Source: an uncultured Pseudomonas sp.
GTDB lineage: Bacteria > Pseudomonadota > Gammaproteobacteria > Pseudomonadales > Pseudomonadaceae
Assembly (NCBI RefSeq): GCF_946885955.1
Contig: NZ_CAMPHI010000001.1
Span: 62,001 to 126,000 of the forward strand
Direction of reading: 5' to 3'
Length of the DNA stretch: 64,000 nt
Shown: in pieces, positions 50,935-59,902 of the stretch
Position numbering within the stretch: the stretch's first letter is position 1
Layout: each line of letters starts with the position of its first letter
The notes under the pieces: generated by a model
Told to the model about the DNA's origin: nothing
The model's input: only the letters and a program-made list of their open reading frames with translations
Databases searched by the model: none
Translations under genes and position numbers: made by a program

Positions 50935-50968
50935 TTCGCCAGGGATTATCACGAAAATCCATGGCGAA
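50935..50968. promoter_or_regulatory. 13-bp inverted repeat, possible upstream activator site
   Basis: TTCGCCAGGGATT and AATCCATGGCGAA, separated by 8 bases, are complementary at 12 of 13 positions. The centre is about 156 bp upstream of the predicted dpp transcription start, a distance typical of enhancer-binding-protein sites. No T-run follows, so it is not an obvious terminator. Confidence 0.4.
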
Positions 50969-51081
50969 TCATAAAACTTGTTTATTCGGACAGGAAATTC
51001 GGATGTTAATTGCAGATTTGCGACATTCACGGACAAACTCGTCACAGCTTCTACACTGATCGCCAGCAGATGACTTGCGCT

Positions 51082-51098
51082 CGGCACAGGCCCTGCAT
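51082..51098 (+). promoter_or_regulatory. Candidate sigma-54 (-24/-12) promoter for dppA1
   Basis: CGGCACAGGCCCTGCAT: GG (51083-51084) and GC (51095-51096) have the exact 12-base register of TGGCACG-N4-TTGCA, with the CAC and TGCA parts also kept. It lies 66 bp before the dppA1 ATG. Three consensus positions differ. Confidence 0.45.
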
Positions 51099-51163
51099 AG
51101 TTTGTTTCGGGTTCGGCCCACAAGGCCGGTCCTCGACGATAATGACAACAACCTGAGGCCATC

Positions 51164-52762
51164 ATGCGCAAACACGCCGTCATTCCGTTTATCTTCACTG
51201 CTGGGCTGATCGCCAGCACCCCCTTCGCCCACGCCGCCAGCAACCTGGTGTTCTGTTCCGAAGGCAGCCCCGCCGGCTTCGATCCGGGCCTGTACACCAC
51301 CGGCACCGACTTCGACGCCGCCGCGGAAACCGTATTCAACCGCCTGAGCCAGTTCGAGCGTGGCGGCACCGCGGTCATTCCCGGCCTGGCGGAGAAATGG
51401 GACATCACCGAGGACGGCCTGAACTACACCTTCCACCTGCGTCCCGGGGTGAAGTTCCACACCACCGACTACTTCAAGCCGACGCGCACCTTCAATGCCG
51501 ACGATGTGTTGTTCACCTTCCAGCGCATGCTCGACAAGGACCACCCGTTCCGTAAGGCCTACCCGACCGAGTTCCCCTATTTCACCGATATGGGCATGGA
51601 CGCGAATATCGCCAAGATCGAGAAGCTCGACGACATGACCGTCAAGTTCACCCTCAACGAGGTGGACGCCGCGTTTATCCAGAACCTGGCGATGAGCTTC
51701 GCCTCGATCCAGTCGGCCGAATACGCCGATCAGTTGCTCAAGGCCGGCAAGGCCGCGGATATCAACCAGAAGCCGATCGGCACCGGCCCGTTCGTGTTCA
51801 AGCGCTATCAGAAGGATTCGCAGATCCGCTTCACCGGCAACAAGGAATACTGGAACCCCGACGACGTGAAGATCGACAACCTGATCTTCGCCATCAACAC
51901 CGACGCCTCGGTGCGCATGCAGAAGCTCAAGGCCGGCGAATGCCAGGTCACGCTGTTCCCGCGCCCGGCCGATCTCGAGTCGCTGCAGAAGGATCCGAAC
52001 ATCAACATGCCGTCGCAGCCGGGTTTCAACGATGGCTATATCGCCTACAACGTCACCCATCCGCCGCTGGATAAACTGGAAGTACGCCAGGCCCTGGACA
52101 TGGCGGTGAACAAGCAGGCGATCCTCGACGCGGTCTACCAGAGCGCCGGCCAGTTGGCCGTCAACGGCATGCCGCCGACCCAGTGGTCCTACAACGACAG
52201 CATCAAGGACGCCGGCTACAACCCGGAAAAAGCCAAGGAGCTGCTCAAGGCCGCTGGCGTCAAGGAAGGCACCGAGATCACCCTGTGGGCCATGCCGGTG
52301 CAGCGCCCGTACAACCCCAATGCCAAGCTGATGGCCGAGATCCTTCAGGCCGACTGGGCCAAGGTAGGCATCAAGGCGAAGATCGTCACCTACGAGTGGG
52401 GCGAGTACCTCAAGCGCTCCAAGGCCGGCGAACACGACGCCATGCTGATCGGCTGGAGCGGCGACAACGGTGATCCGGACAACTGGCTCGGCACCCTGTA
52501 CGGCTGCGACGCGGTCGATGGCAACAACTTCTCCAAATGGTGCGATGCCGACTACGACAAGCTGATCAAGGCCGCCAAGCGCACCACCGATGTGGCCGAG
52601 CGCACCGAGCTGTACAAGCAGGCCCAGGTGATCCTCAAGCGCGAAGTGCCGATCACCCCGATCGCCCACTCCACCGTCTACCAACCGATGCGCAAGAACG
52701 TGCAGGATTTCAAAATCAGCCCGTTCGCGCTCAATTCGTTCTACGGCGTCAGCGTCAAGTAG
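51164..52762 (+). CDS. dppA1: Dipeptide ABC transporter substrate-binding protein 1
   Basis: Periplasmic family-5 solute-binding protein of 532 residues for di/tripeptide uptake. A Sec signal peptide ends near AHA (residue 24), and the mature protein begins ASNLVFCSEGSPAGFDPG. Family landmarks: AETVFNRL, IPGLAEKWDITEDGLNYTF, KPIGTGPFVFKRYQKDSQIRF and the C-terminal GWSGDNGDPDNWL. GAGG precedes the ATG. It heads dppA1-dppA2-dppBCDF. Confidence 0.92.
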   Translation: MRKHAVIPFIFTAGLIASTPFAHAASNLVFCSEGSPAGFDPGLYTTGTDFDAAAETVFNRLSQFERGGTAVIPGLAEKWDITEDGLNYTFHLRPGVKFHTTDYFKPTRTFNADDVLFTFQRMLDKDHPFRKAYPTEFPYFTDMGMDANIAKIEKLDDMTVKFTLNEVDAAFIQNLAMSFASIQSAEYADQLLKAGKAADINQKPIGTGPFVFKRYQKDSQIRFTGNKEYWNPDDVKIDNLIFAINTDASVRMQKLKAGECQVTLFPRPADLESLQKDPNINMPSQPGFNDGYIAYNVTHPPLDKLEVRQALDMAVNKQAILDAVYQSAGQLAVNGMPPTQWSYNDSIKDAGYNPEKAKELLKAAGVKEGTEITLWAMPVQRPYNPNAKLMAEILQADWAKVGIKAKIVTYEWGEYLKRSKAGEHDAMLIGWSGDNGDPDNWLGTLYGCDAVDGNNFSKWCDADYDKLIKAAKRTTDVAERTELYKQAQVILKREVPITPIAHSTVYQPMRKNVQDFKISPFALNSFYGVSVK

Positions 52763-52771
52763 CAATCCACG

Positions 52772-52905
52772 GTCCGTTGAAAACGTAGGCGAGGCAGGCA
52801 AGACAAGGCAAAAACAGGCGAGGAAGCGGAGTTTACTGCTGTAAATGAGCATTCCGAGCCTGTTTTTAACGCCGTATTGCCAACGCAGGTAGTTCTTCAA
52901 CGGAC
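52772..52905. repeat. 134-bp structured element with 10-bp terminal inverted repeats
   Basis: GTCCGTTGAA (52772-52781) and TTCAACGGAC (52896-52905) are exact terminal inverted repeats. Inside are nested arms AAAAACAGGC and GCCTGTTTTT, with the GTAGG...GCAGGTAG segments near the ends, so the whole can fold into one long hairpin. It encodes no protein and lies between the two binding-protein genes. It looks like a non-autonomous, MITE-like intergenic repeat. Confidence 0.8.
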
Positions 52906-53010
52906 TGTTAGAGGTGTTGCCGGGCGAGTTACCCACCCATCCGGCAACCGGGCAACGGCGGCCTATCCGGTCGCCGCCTGCACGTACCGACCCACCTGAA
53001 GGATTCGCCG

Positions 53011-54624
53011 ATGCCACGACGCACGCAATTGCCTTTGGTTTCACTGCTGCTGGCCAGCAGTCTGATCTGCACCCTGCCGGTGCAGGCAACCGCTAACAAC
53101 CTGGTGGTATGTACCGAAGCCAGCCCCGAGGGCTTCGACATCGTCCAGTACACCGCCGCAACCACCGCCGATGCCTCGGCGGAAACCGTATTCGACCGTC
53201 TGGTGCGTTTCGCACCCGGCAGCACCGAGGTGGTGCCGGCCCTCGCCGAACGCTGGGAAATCTCGCCCGACGGCCTGAGCTACACCTTTCACCTGCGCCA
53301 GAACGTGCAGTTTCACCGCACCGCCTGGTTCACCCCGAGCCGCCCGCTGAACGCCGACGACGTGCTCTGGAGCCTGCAGCGCCAGCTCGATCCCGGCCAT
53401 CCATGGCACCGCCTGTCGCTGCGCGGCTTTCCCTACGCCGAAGCGATGGCCATGGCCGCGCTGATCGAGCGTGTCGACAAGCTCGACGAACAGCGCGTGC
53501 GCATCGTCCTCAGGCATCCCGAGGCGCCCTTCCTCGCCGACCTGGCCATGGGCTTCGCCTCGATCTATTCCGCCGAGTACGCCGCGCAATTGCAGGCCGC
53601 CGGGAAGACCGAGCAACTCAACCGCCTGCCGATCGGCACCGGGCCTTTCGTCTTCGAGCGCTATGCCAAGGATGCCCAGGTGCGCTTCCACGGCAACCCG
53701 GACTACTGGGACGGCGCACCGGCGATCGACAAGCTGATCCTGGCGATCACCCCCGAGCCCAATGTGCGCCAGCAGAAACTCAGGGCCGGTGACTGCCAGA
53801 TCGCCCTGTACCCGCGACCGGTGGACATCCCGGCGCTGAAGGCCGAGCCAACCGTGCAGGTGCTCGAACTCGACTCGCTGCTCACCGCCTATATCGGCAT
53901 CAACATCCGCCACCCACCGCTGGATGATGCACGCGTACGCCAGGCGCTCAACCTGGCCTTCGACAAGGCTGCCTACATCCGCACCCAGTTCGGCGAGGGC
54001 GGCGCCAGCCCGGCTGTCGCCCCCTACCCGCCGACGCTCTGGGGCCACGACCCGCAATTGCAGGACTGGCCTTACGACCCTCAACGTGCGCGCCAGTTGC
54101 TGCGCCAGGCCGGCCACGGCGACGGTCTGAAACTGTCCATCTGGACCCGTCCCGGTGGCGGCCCGACCAATCCCAACCCGGGCATCGGCGCGCAGATGCT
54201 GCAGGCCGACCTGGCGGCCATCGGCATCCAGGCCGATATCCGCGTGTTCGAGTGGGGCGAGCTGATCAAACGGGCGAAGAACGGCGAACACGACCTGGTG
54301 TTCATGGGCTGGGCCGGCGACAACGGTGACCCGGACAACTTCCTCACGCCGAACCTGTCCTGTGCCGCCGCCGAGTCAGGCGAAAACCAGGCCGGCTGGT
54401 GCAATCCGGCTTTCGACCGTTTGCTCGAGCAGGCCCGTCGAGTCGCGGACCAGACGCAGCGCGCCGCGCTCTATCGCCAGGCCCTGGCGATCTTCCACGA
54501 GCAAGCGCCCTGGATCCCCCTGGCCCACCCCAAGCAATTCAGCGCCCTGCGCGCCGAGGTGCGCGGTTTCCAGCTGAGCCCCATGGGTTCGAACAATTTT
54601 TCCAAGGTGAAATTAGACCCATAG
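53011..54624 (+). CDS. dppA2: Dipeptide ABC transporter substrate-binding protein 2
   Basis: Second family-5 periplasmic binding protein (537 residues), paralogous to the first: NNLVVCTEASPEGFDIVQYT aligns with its N-terminus and GWAGDNGDPDNFL with its C-terminal block. The signal peptide ends near VQA (about residue 27). The ligand-contact region differs from the first copy in many residues, so the two probably prefer different peptides. It lies 248 bp after dppA1 and 124 bp before dppB, both gaps holding repeats. Confidence 0.92.
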   Translation: MPRRTQLPLVSLLLASSLICTLPVQATANNLVVCTEASPEGFDIVQYTAATTADASAETVFDRLVRFAPGSTEVVPALAERWEISPDGLSYTFHLRQNVQFHRTAWFTPSRPLNADDVLWSLQRQLDPGHPWHRLSLRGFPYAEAMAMAALIERVDKLDEQRVRIVLRHPEAPFLADLAMGFASIYSAEYAAQLQAAGKTEQLNRLPIGTGPFVFERYAKDAQVRFHGNPDYWDGAPAIDKLILAITPEPNVRQQKLRAGDCQIALYPRPVDIPALKAEPTVQVLELDSLLTAYIGINIRHPPLDDARVRQALNLAFDKAAYIRTQFGEGGASPAVAPYPPTLWGHDPQLQDWPYDPQRARQLLRQAGHGDGLKLSIWTRPGGGPTNPNPGIGAQMLQADLAAIGIQADIRVFEWGELIKRAKNGEHDLVFMGWAGDNGDPDNFLTPNLSCAAAESGENQAGWCNPAFDRLLEQARRVADQTQRAALYRQALAIFHEQAPWIPLAHPKQFSALRAEVRGFQLSPMGSNNFSKVKLDP

Positions 54625-54659
54625 CCCCGGCGCATGACCGCGCCAGCACAGACGAGCCC

Positions 54660-54679
54660 CCGGATTGCATCCGGGCTAC
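54660..54679. repeat. Single REP arm (family B) between dppA2 and dppB
   Basis: CCGGATTGCATCCGGGCTAC, ending in CTAC (GTAG on the other strand), identical to the right arm at 36471-36490. It lies between the dppA2 stop and the dppB start. Confidence 0.88.
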
Positions 54680-54748
54680 GCAAGACCAGAACAGCGCCGG
54701 GCCACGCAGCCCGACGCACCGATCCAACCGTTGGAGTACTGATAACCC

Positions 54749-55759
54749 ATGTTGTCCTTTATCGCTCGACGCCTGGGGCTGTTGATCCCCACTTTCTTCG
54801 GCGTCACCCTGCTGACGTTCGCGCTGATCCGCATGATCCCCGGCGACCCGGTGGAGGTGATGATGGGTGAGCGCCGGGTCGACCCCGAAATGCACGCCCA
54901 GGCCATGGAGCGCCTGGGCCTGAACAAGCCGCTGTACGCGCAGTACATCGACTACATCGGCCAACTGGCCACGGGCGACCTCGGTGAATCGCTGCGCACC
55001 CGCACCAGTGTCTGGAAGGAATTTCTCACCCTGTTTCCCGCCACCCTCGAATTGTCGCTGGCCGCTCTGCTGTTCGCCGGCAGTCTCGGCCTGGTCGCCG
55101 GGGTGATCGCGGCGCTGAAGCGAGGCTCGCTGTTCGACCACGGGGTAATGGGCATCTCGCTGGCGGGCTACTCGATGCCGATTTTCTGGTGGGGCCTGCT
55201 GCTGATCATGTTCTTCTCCGTGGGCCTGGGCTGGACCCCGGTGTCCGGACGCATCGACCTGCTTTACGACATAGAGCCACGCACCGGTTTCATGCTGATC
55301 GACAGCCTGCTCAGCGACGAGGAAGGCGCCTTCGTCGATGCCCTGCAGCACCTGATCCTGCCGGCCATCGTGCTCGGCACCATCCCGCTCGCGGTAATCG
55401 CCAGGATGACCCGCTCGGCGATGCTCGAAGTGCTACGCGAAGATTACGTGCGCACCGCGCGGGCCAAGGGTCTGTCGCCGGCCAGGGTGGTATTCGTGCA
55501 TGGCCTGCGCAATGCGCTGATCCCGGTGCTGACGGTGTTCGGCCTGCAGGTCGGCACCCTGCTGGCGGGCGCCGTATTGACCGAAACGATCTTCTCCTGG
55601 CCGGGCATCGGCAAATGGCTGATCGAGTCGATCGGCGCGCGCGACTACCCGGTGGTGCAGAACGGCATCCTGCTGATCGCCTGCCTGGTGATCCTGGTCA
55701 ACTTCGTCGTGGACATTCTCTACGGCCTCGCCAATCCACGCATTCGCCATCAGCGCTAA
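54749..55759 (+). CDS. dppB: Dipeptide ABC transporter permease DppB
   Basis: First integral-membrane permease of the dipeptide importer, 336 residues with six membrane helices. The N-terminus MLSFIARRLGLLIPTFFGVT and the EAA loop YVRTARAKGLSPARVVFVHGL, which docks on the ATPases, are typical of DppB. The ATG follows a GGAG (ATTGGAGTACTG region) about 12 bases away. Confidence 0.96.
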   Translation: MLSFIARRLGLLIPTFFGVTLLTFALIRMIPGDPVEVMMGERRVDPEMHAQAMERLGLNKPLYAQYIDYIGQLATGDLGESLRTRTSVWKEFLTLFPATLELSLAALLFAGSLGLVAGVIAALKRGSLFDHGVMGISLAGYSMPIFWWGLLLIMFFSVGLGWTPVSGRIDLLYDIEPRTGFMLIDSLLSDEEGAFVDALQHLILPAIVLGTIPLAVIARMTRSAMLEVLREDYVRTARAKGLSPARVVFVHGLRNALIPVLTVFGLQVGTLLAGAVLTETIFSWPGIGKWLIESIGARDYPVVQNGILLIACLVILVNFVVDILYGLANPRIRHQR

Positions 55760-55772
55760 CAAGGAGCTCGCC

Positions 55773-55916
55773 ATGTCCCTGCAGCAACCAACCGCCCCCG
55801 TAGCCGGGGTTGAGCGCAGCGATACCCAGGACGCCATCCGCCGGGTGTCGCTGCGCTCGACCCGGGCTACCGCCACTCCGTTATCCACCATCCAAAACAA
55901 GGGCGCACGAGCATGA
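55773..55916 (+). other. 47-codon upstream ORF overlapping the dppC start
   Basis: ATG 55773 has a near-perfect AAGGAG 6 bases upstream and opens MSLQQPTAPVAGVERSDTQD. Most of the frame is translated REP palindrome (55800-55870). It ends with TGA overlapping the dppC ATG (ATGA), out of frame with dppC. It may be the original dppC start separated from its gene by the insertion; production as a peptide is unproven. Confidence 0.35.
55800..55870. repeat. Large REP palindrome (family C) between dppB and dppC
   Basis: Left arm 55800-55830 begins GTAGCCGGGGTTGAGCGCAG and right arm 55841-55870 reads CCGGGTGTCGCTGCGCTCGA onward to CTAC. The arms pair over about 30 bp with few mismatches around a 10-base loop. 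Both ends carry the GTAG tetranucleotide. Confidence 0.88.
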
Positions 55917-56818
55917 CGTCGATCACCACGCCTCTCGACCAGAGCCTGCTCTACCCCTCGCCGCTCAAGGAGTTCTGGCAGGCCTTCGCCCACAACAAGG
56001 GCGCCGTGGCCGGCCTGGGCTTCATGCTGCTGGTGATCTTCTGCGCGCTGTTCGCCCCCTGGGTCGCGCCGCACAACCCCAGCGAACAGTTCCGCGACTT
56101 CCTCCTGACCCCGCCGGTCTGGCTCGAAGGCGGCCAGGCGCAGTTCCTCCTCGGCACCGACGAGCTGGGCCGCGACCTGCTCTCGCGGCTGATGCACGGG
56201 GCGCGCCTGTCGCTGCTGATCGGTCTGTCCTCGGTGTTGATGTCGCTGATCCCGGGGATTCTCCTGGGCCTGGTCGCGGGCTTCTTCCCGCGCCTGCTCG
56301 GCCCCTCGATCATGCGTCTGATGGATGTGATGCTGGCCCTGCCGTCGCTGCTGCTGGCGGTGGCGATCGTCGCGATCCTCGGCCCGGGGTTGATCAACAC
56401 GGTGATCGCCATCGCCGTGGTGTCGCTGCCCTCCTATGTGCGCCTGACCCGCGCCGCGGTGATGGGCGAGCTGAACCGCGACTACGTCACGGCCGCGCGC
56501 CTGGCCGGCGCCGGCCTGCTGCGCCTGATGTTCGTCACCGTGCTGCCGAACTGCATGGCGCCGCTGATCGTGCAGGCCACCCTGAGTTTTTCCTCGGCGA
56601 TTCTCGATGCCGCCGCCCTGGGCTTTCTCGGCCTCGGCGTACAACCGCCGACGCCCGAGTGGGGCACCATGCTGGCATCGGCGCGCGACTATATCGAGCG
56701 TGCCTGGTGGGTGGTCTCGCTGCCCGGCCTGACCATCCTGCTCAGCGTGCTGGCGATCAATCTGATGGGCGATGGGCTGCGCGATGCGCTCGACCCGAAA
56801 CTCAAGAATGCCCAGTAA
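55913..56818 (+). CDS. dppC: Dipeptide ABC transporter permease DppC
   Basis: Second permease subunit, 301 residues. It has the DppC-type N-terminal segment LDQSLLYPSPLKEFWQAF, six membrane helices and the EAA loop YVTAARLAGAGLLRLMFVTV. GTDELGRDLLSRL in the first periplasmic region is a family hallmark. The ATG at 55913 has AAGGG about 10 bases upstream and overlaps the stop of a short upstream ORF. Confidence 0.95.
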   Translation: MTSITTPLDQSLLYPSPLKEFWQAFAHNKGAVAGLGFMLLVIFCALFAPWVAPHNPSEQFRDFLLTPPVWLEGGQAQFLLGTDELGRDLLSRLMHGARLSLLIGLSSVLMSLIPGILLGLVAGFFPRLLGPSIMRLMDVMLALPSLLLAVAIVAILGPGLINTVIAIAVVSLPSYVRLTRAAVMGELNRDYVTAARLAGAGLLRLMFVTVLPNCMAPLIVQATLSFSSAILDAAALGFLGLGVQPPTPEWGTMLASARDYIERAWWVVSLPGLTILLSVLAINLMGDGLRDALDPKLKNAQ

Positions 56819-56828
56819 GGAGCCCGTG

Positions 56829-56942
56829 ATGACCATTCAAGTTACCCAGGTGCGCGCGGCGCACCCTACGCCAATGTCCCGTAGGCTGATGCGGGGCCGC
56901 CCAGGCTGCGCGCACCGCCATGGATTGGAGCGCAACGCATGA
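56829..56942 (+). other. 37-codon ORF between dppC and dppD
   Basis: ATG 56829 follows AAGGAGCCCGTG, opens MTIQVTQVRAAHPTP and runs through a family A REP arm to a TGA overlapping the dppD ATG (ATGA). It mirrors the dppB-dppC junction. No family resemblance; it may be only a translational-coupling leader. Confidence 0.25.
56848..56870. repeat. REP arm (family A) between dppC and dppD
   Basis: AGGTGCGCGCGGCGCACCCT followed by ACG; the same unit as 5439-5460 and 19702-19724. Confidence 0.85.
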
Positions 56943-57912
56943 GCCTTCTCGATATCAAAAACCTCAGCGTGCGCTTCGGTGACGCCAATGCCGTGCCGGT
57001 GGTCGACGGCCTCGACCTGCAAGTCGACAAGGGCGAAGTGCTGGCGATCGTTGGCGAGTCCGGCTCCGGCAAATCGGTGACCATGATGGCGCTGATGGGC
57101 CTGATCGACGCGCCCGGCATAGTCGCCGCCGACGGCCTGCGCTTCGATGGCACCGACATGCTCAAGCTCAAGGGCCGGCAGCGTCGGCACATCGTCGGCA
57201 AGGACCTGTCGATGATCTTCCAGGACCCGATGACCGCCCTCAACCCCAGCTATACCGTGGGCTTCCAGATCGAGGAAGTGCTGCACCAGCACCTCGGCCT
57301 AAAAGGCAAAGCCGCCCGTCAACGCGCCCTGGAACTGCTCGAACGGGTGGAAATCCCGGCCGCCGCCAGCCGCCTGGGCGCCTACCCGCACCAGCTCTCG
57401 GGCGGCATGAGCCAGCGCGTGGCGATTGCCATGGCAATCGCCGCCGAACCGAAACTGCTGATCGCCGACGAGCCGACCACGGCGCTCGACGTGACCATCC
57501 AGGCGCAGATCATGGACCTGCTGCTGGGCCTGCAACGCGAGCAGGACATGGCCCTGGTGCTGATCACCCACGACCTCGCGGTAGTCGCCGAAACCGCCCA
57601 ACGCGTCTGCGTTATGTACGCCGGCCAGGCGGTGGAAATCGGCAGCGTGCCGCAGTTGTTCGACGCCCCGACCCACCCCTATACCGAGGCGCTGCTCAAG
57701 GCGATTCCCGAACACAGCCAGGGCGAACGCCGCCTGGCCACCCTGCCCGGCATCGTTCCCGGCCGCTACGACCGCCCGCAGGGTTGCCTGCTGTCGCCGC
57801 GCTGCCCCTACGTCCAGGCGCATTGCCGCGAGCAGCGACCCGCGCTCGACACCCACGAACGCGGCGCGGTGCGCTGCTTCTATCCCCTCAACCTGACATC
57901 GGAGGTGGCGTG

Positions 57913-57913
<1 letters not shown>
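56939..57913 (+). CDS. dppD: Dipeptide ABC transporter ATPase DppD
   Basis: Cytoplasmic ATPase of the importer, 324 residues. Walker A GESGSGKS is at 39-46, followed by [15 protein letters not shown], signature [15 protein letters not shown] and Walker [13 protein letters not shown]. The oligopeptide-transporter C-terminal domain has four cysteines ([15 protein letters not shown] and a later C) in the spacing of the Fe-S site reported for some DppD proteins. The stop overlaps the dppF ATG by one base. Confidence 0.96.
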
Positions 57914-58893
<980 letters not shown>

Positions 58894-58895
58894 AA

Positions 58896-58958
58896 ATCGC
58901 GGCCAAGGCCGCTATTACTACGCCAACGAGCACCTGTAGGAGCGGCCTTGGCCGCGAT
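58896..58958. repeat. REP pair (family E) between dppF and pxpC
   Basis: ATCGCGGCCAAGGCCGCT (58896-58913) and AGCGGCCTTGGCCGCGAT (58941-58958) are perfect 18-base reverse complements; the right copy follows CTGTAGG. From memory this GTAGGAGCGGCC unit is widespread in Pseudomonas. It fills the convergent gap and may act as an RNA-stabilising or terminating hairpin. Confidence 0.92.
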
Positions 58959-58981
58959 CCGCAAGCGCTACGAGACAGGCG

Positions 58982-59902
58982 CTAACGCCCAAAAAACCGA
59001 TAGAACTCGCGCAGTTCGCTCTGGGTGTCGCTGACGCTGACCGGGGTGAAGCAGAGGTCGTGGTGGGTTGGGCATTGGGCCAGGCGGCTGAGGTCGAGCG
59101 GGTGCAGCCAGCCGAGTAGCGGATAACCGCCCATGGTCGGGTGGTCGGCCTGGAGGATGATCGGCTGGCCATCGGGCGGCACCTGGATGGCGCCGCGACT
59201 GACGCCCAGCGACCATTGTCGCTTGGGCGCTTGCAGGGCTTCACCGATCAGCCGAGCGCCCATGCGATCGGATTGCGGGCTGAGACGCCAGCTGCGGGCG
59301 AAAAAGCCCTGCAGCTGATCCTCGGCAAAGCTGGCCGCGTCGCCGCCGGTGATGACTCGTAGCAATGGCCTGGCCAGGTAGTCGGGCCGATACAGCCAGG
59401 GCACGCTGGCCCTGCCCGGGAAATGACCCGAACGGCACCTCAGCAGATCGCCGGCCTCCAGCTTATCGCCACGCCCGTGCAGGCCACCGAGGTTTTCCCG
59501 CTGATGGCTGCTGACGCTGCCCAATACCGGCGCCGCGCGAAATCCGCCGGGCACTGCCAGGTAGGCACGCTGGCCGCTACGGGCGAAGCCCAAGCGCAGA
59601 CGTTGCCCGGCACGTAGCGGCAGGCGCGACCAGCCCGGCAGCGACTCGCCGTCGATGCTCAGCGGCATGTCCGCGCCGCAGCAGGCGACCCAGGTGTCGA
59701 TCTGCGCCTGTAACTCGACGTCGCCCAGGGCGATTTCCAGCAGCGGCGTGCCCCAGGGGTTGCCCAGCAGGCGGTTGGCCCAGGCCGACGCCTGCAGGTC
59801 CAAAGATCCGGCCGGCGACACGCCGAGGTGCTGCCAGCCATGACGGCCGCGGTCCTGCAGCAAACTCAAGGGACCAGGCCTAAGCACCAGCAGCCCTTTC
59901 AC
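58982..59902 (-). CDS. pxpC: 5-oxoprolinase subunit C (PxpC, KipA-like)
   Basis: Subunit of the PxpABC ATP-dependent 5-oxoprolinase, which opens pyroglutamate to glutamate. It has 306 residues; family core RPGPLSLLQDRGRHGWQHLGV, PAGSLDLQASAWANRLLGN and QADHPTMGGYPLLG. The start is GTG 59902, whose GTGA overlaps the pxpB TGA; longer in-frame readings lie inside pxpB. Once annotated as allophanate hydrolase or KipA; the three-gene context supports PxpC. Confidence 0.92.
   Translation of the reverse strand: MKGLLVLRPGPLSLLQDRGRHGWQHLGVSPAGSLDLQASAWANRLLGNPWGTPLLEIALGDVELQAQIDTWVACCGADMPLSIDGESLPGWSRLPLRAGQRLRLGFARSGQRAYLAVPGGFRAAPVLGSVSSHQRENLGGLHGRGDKLEAGDLLRCRSGHFPGRASVPWLYRPDYLARPLLRVITGGDAASFAEDQLQGFFARSWRLSPQSDRMGARLIGEALQAPKRQWSLGVSRGAIQVPPDGQPIILQADHPTMGGYPLLGWLHPLDLSRLAQCPTHHDLCFTPVSVSDTQSELREFYRFFGR

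Larger units (their letters stand above)
50821..51163. other. AT-rich regulatory region upstream of the dpp operon
   Basis: 343 bp without a gene. About 50885-50935 is unusually AT-rich for this window. It contains an inverted repeat (50935-50968) and a candidate -24/-12 promoter (51082-51098) ahead of dppA1. Confidence 0.7.

Noticed and set aside
50969..53089. 706-codon open frame on the minus strand
   Set aside because: Antisense to dppA1 and its upstream region; dppA1 has a signal peptide, family motifs and good start.
54634..54870. 78-codon open frame between dppA2 and dppB
   Set aside because: Reads through a REP arm and into dppB in another frame, without a ribosome-binding site; unlike the two leader ORFs it does not end at a start codon.
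58896..58958. Rho-independent terminator after dppF
   Set aside because: The stem is perfect but there is no T-run on either strand; kept as a repeat, since it belongs to a widespread Pseudomonas REP family.
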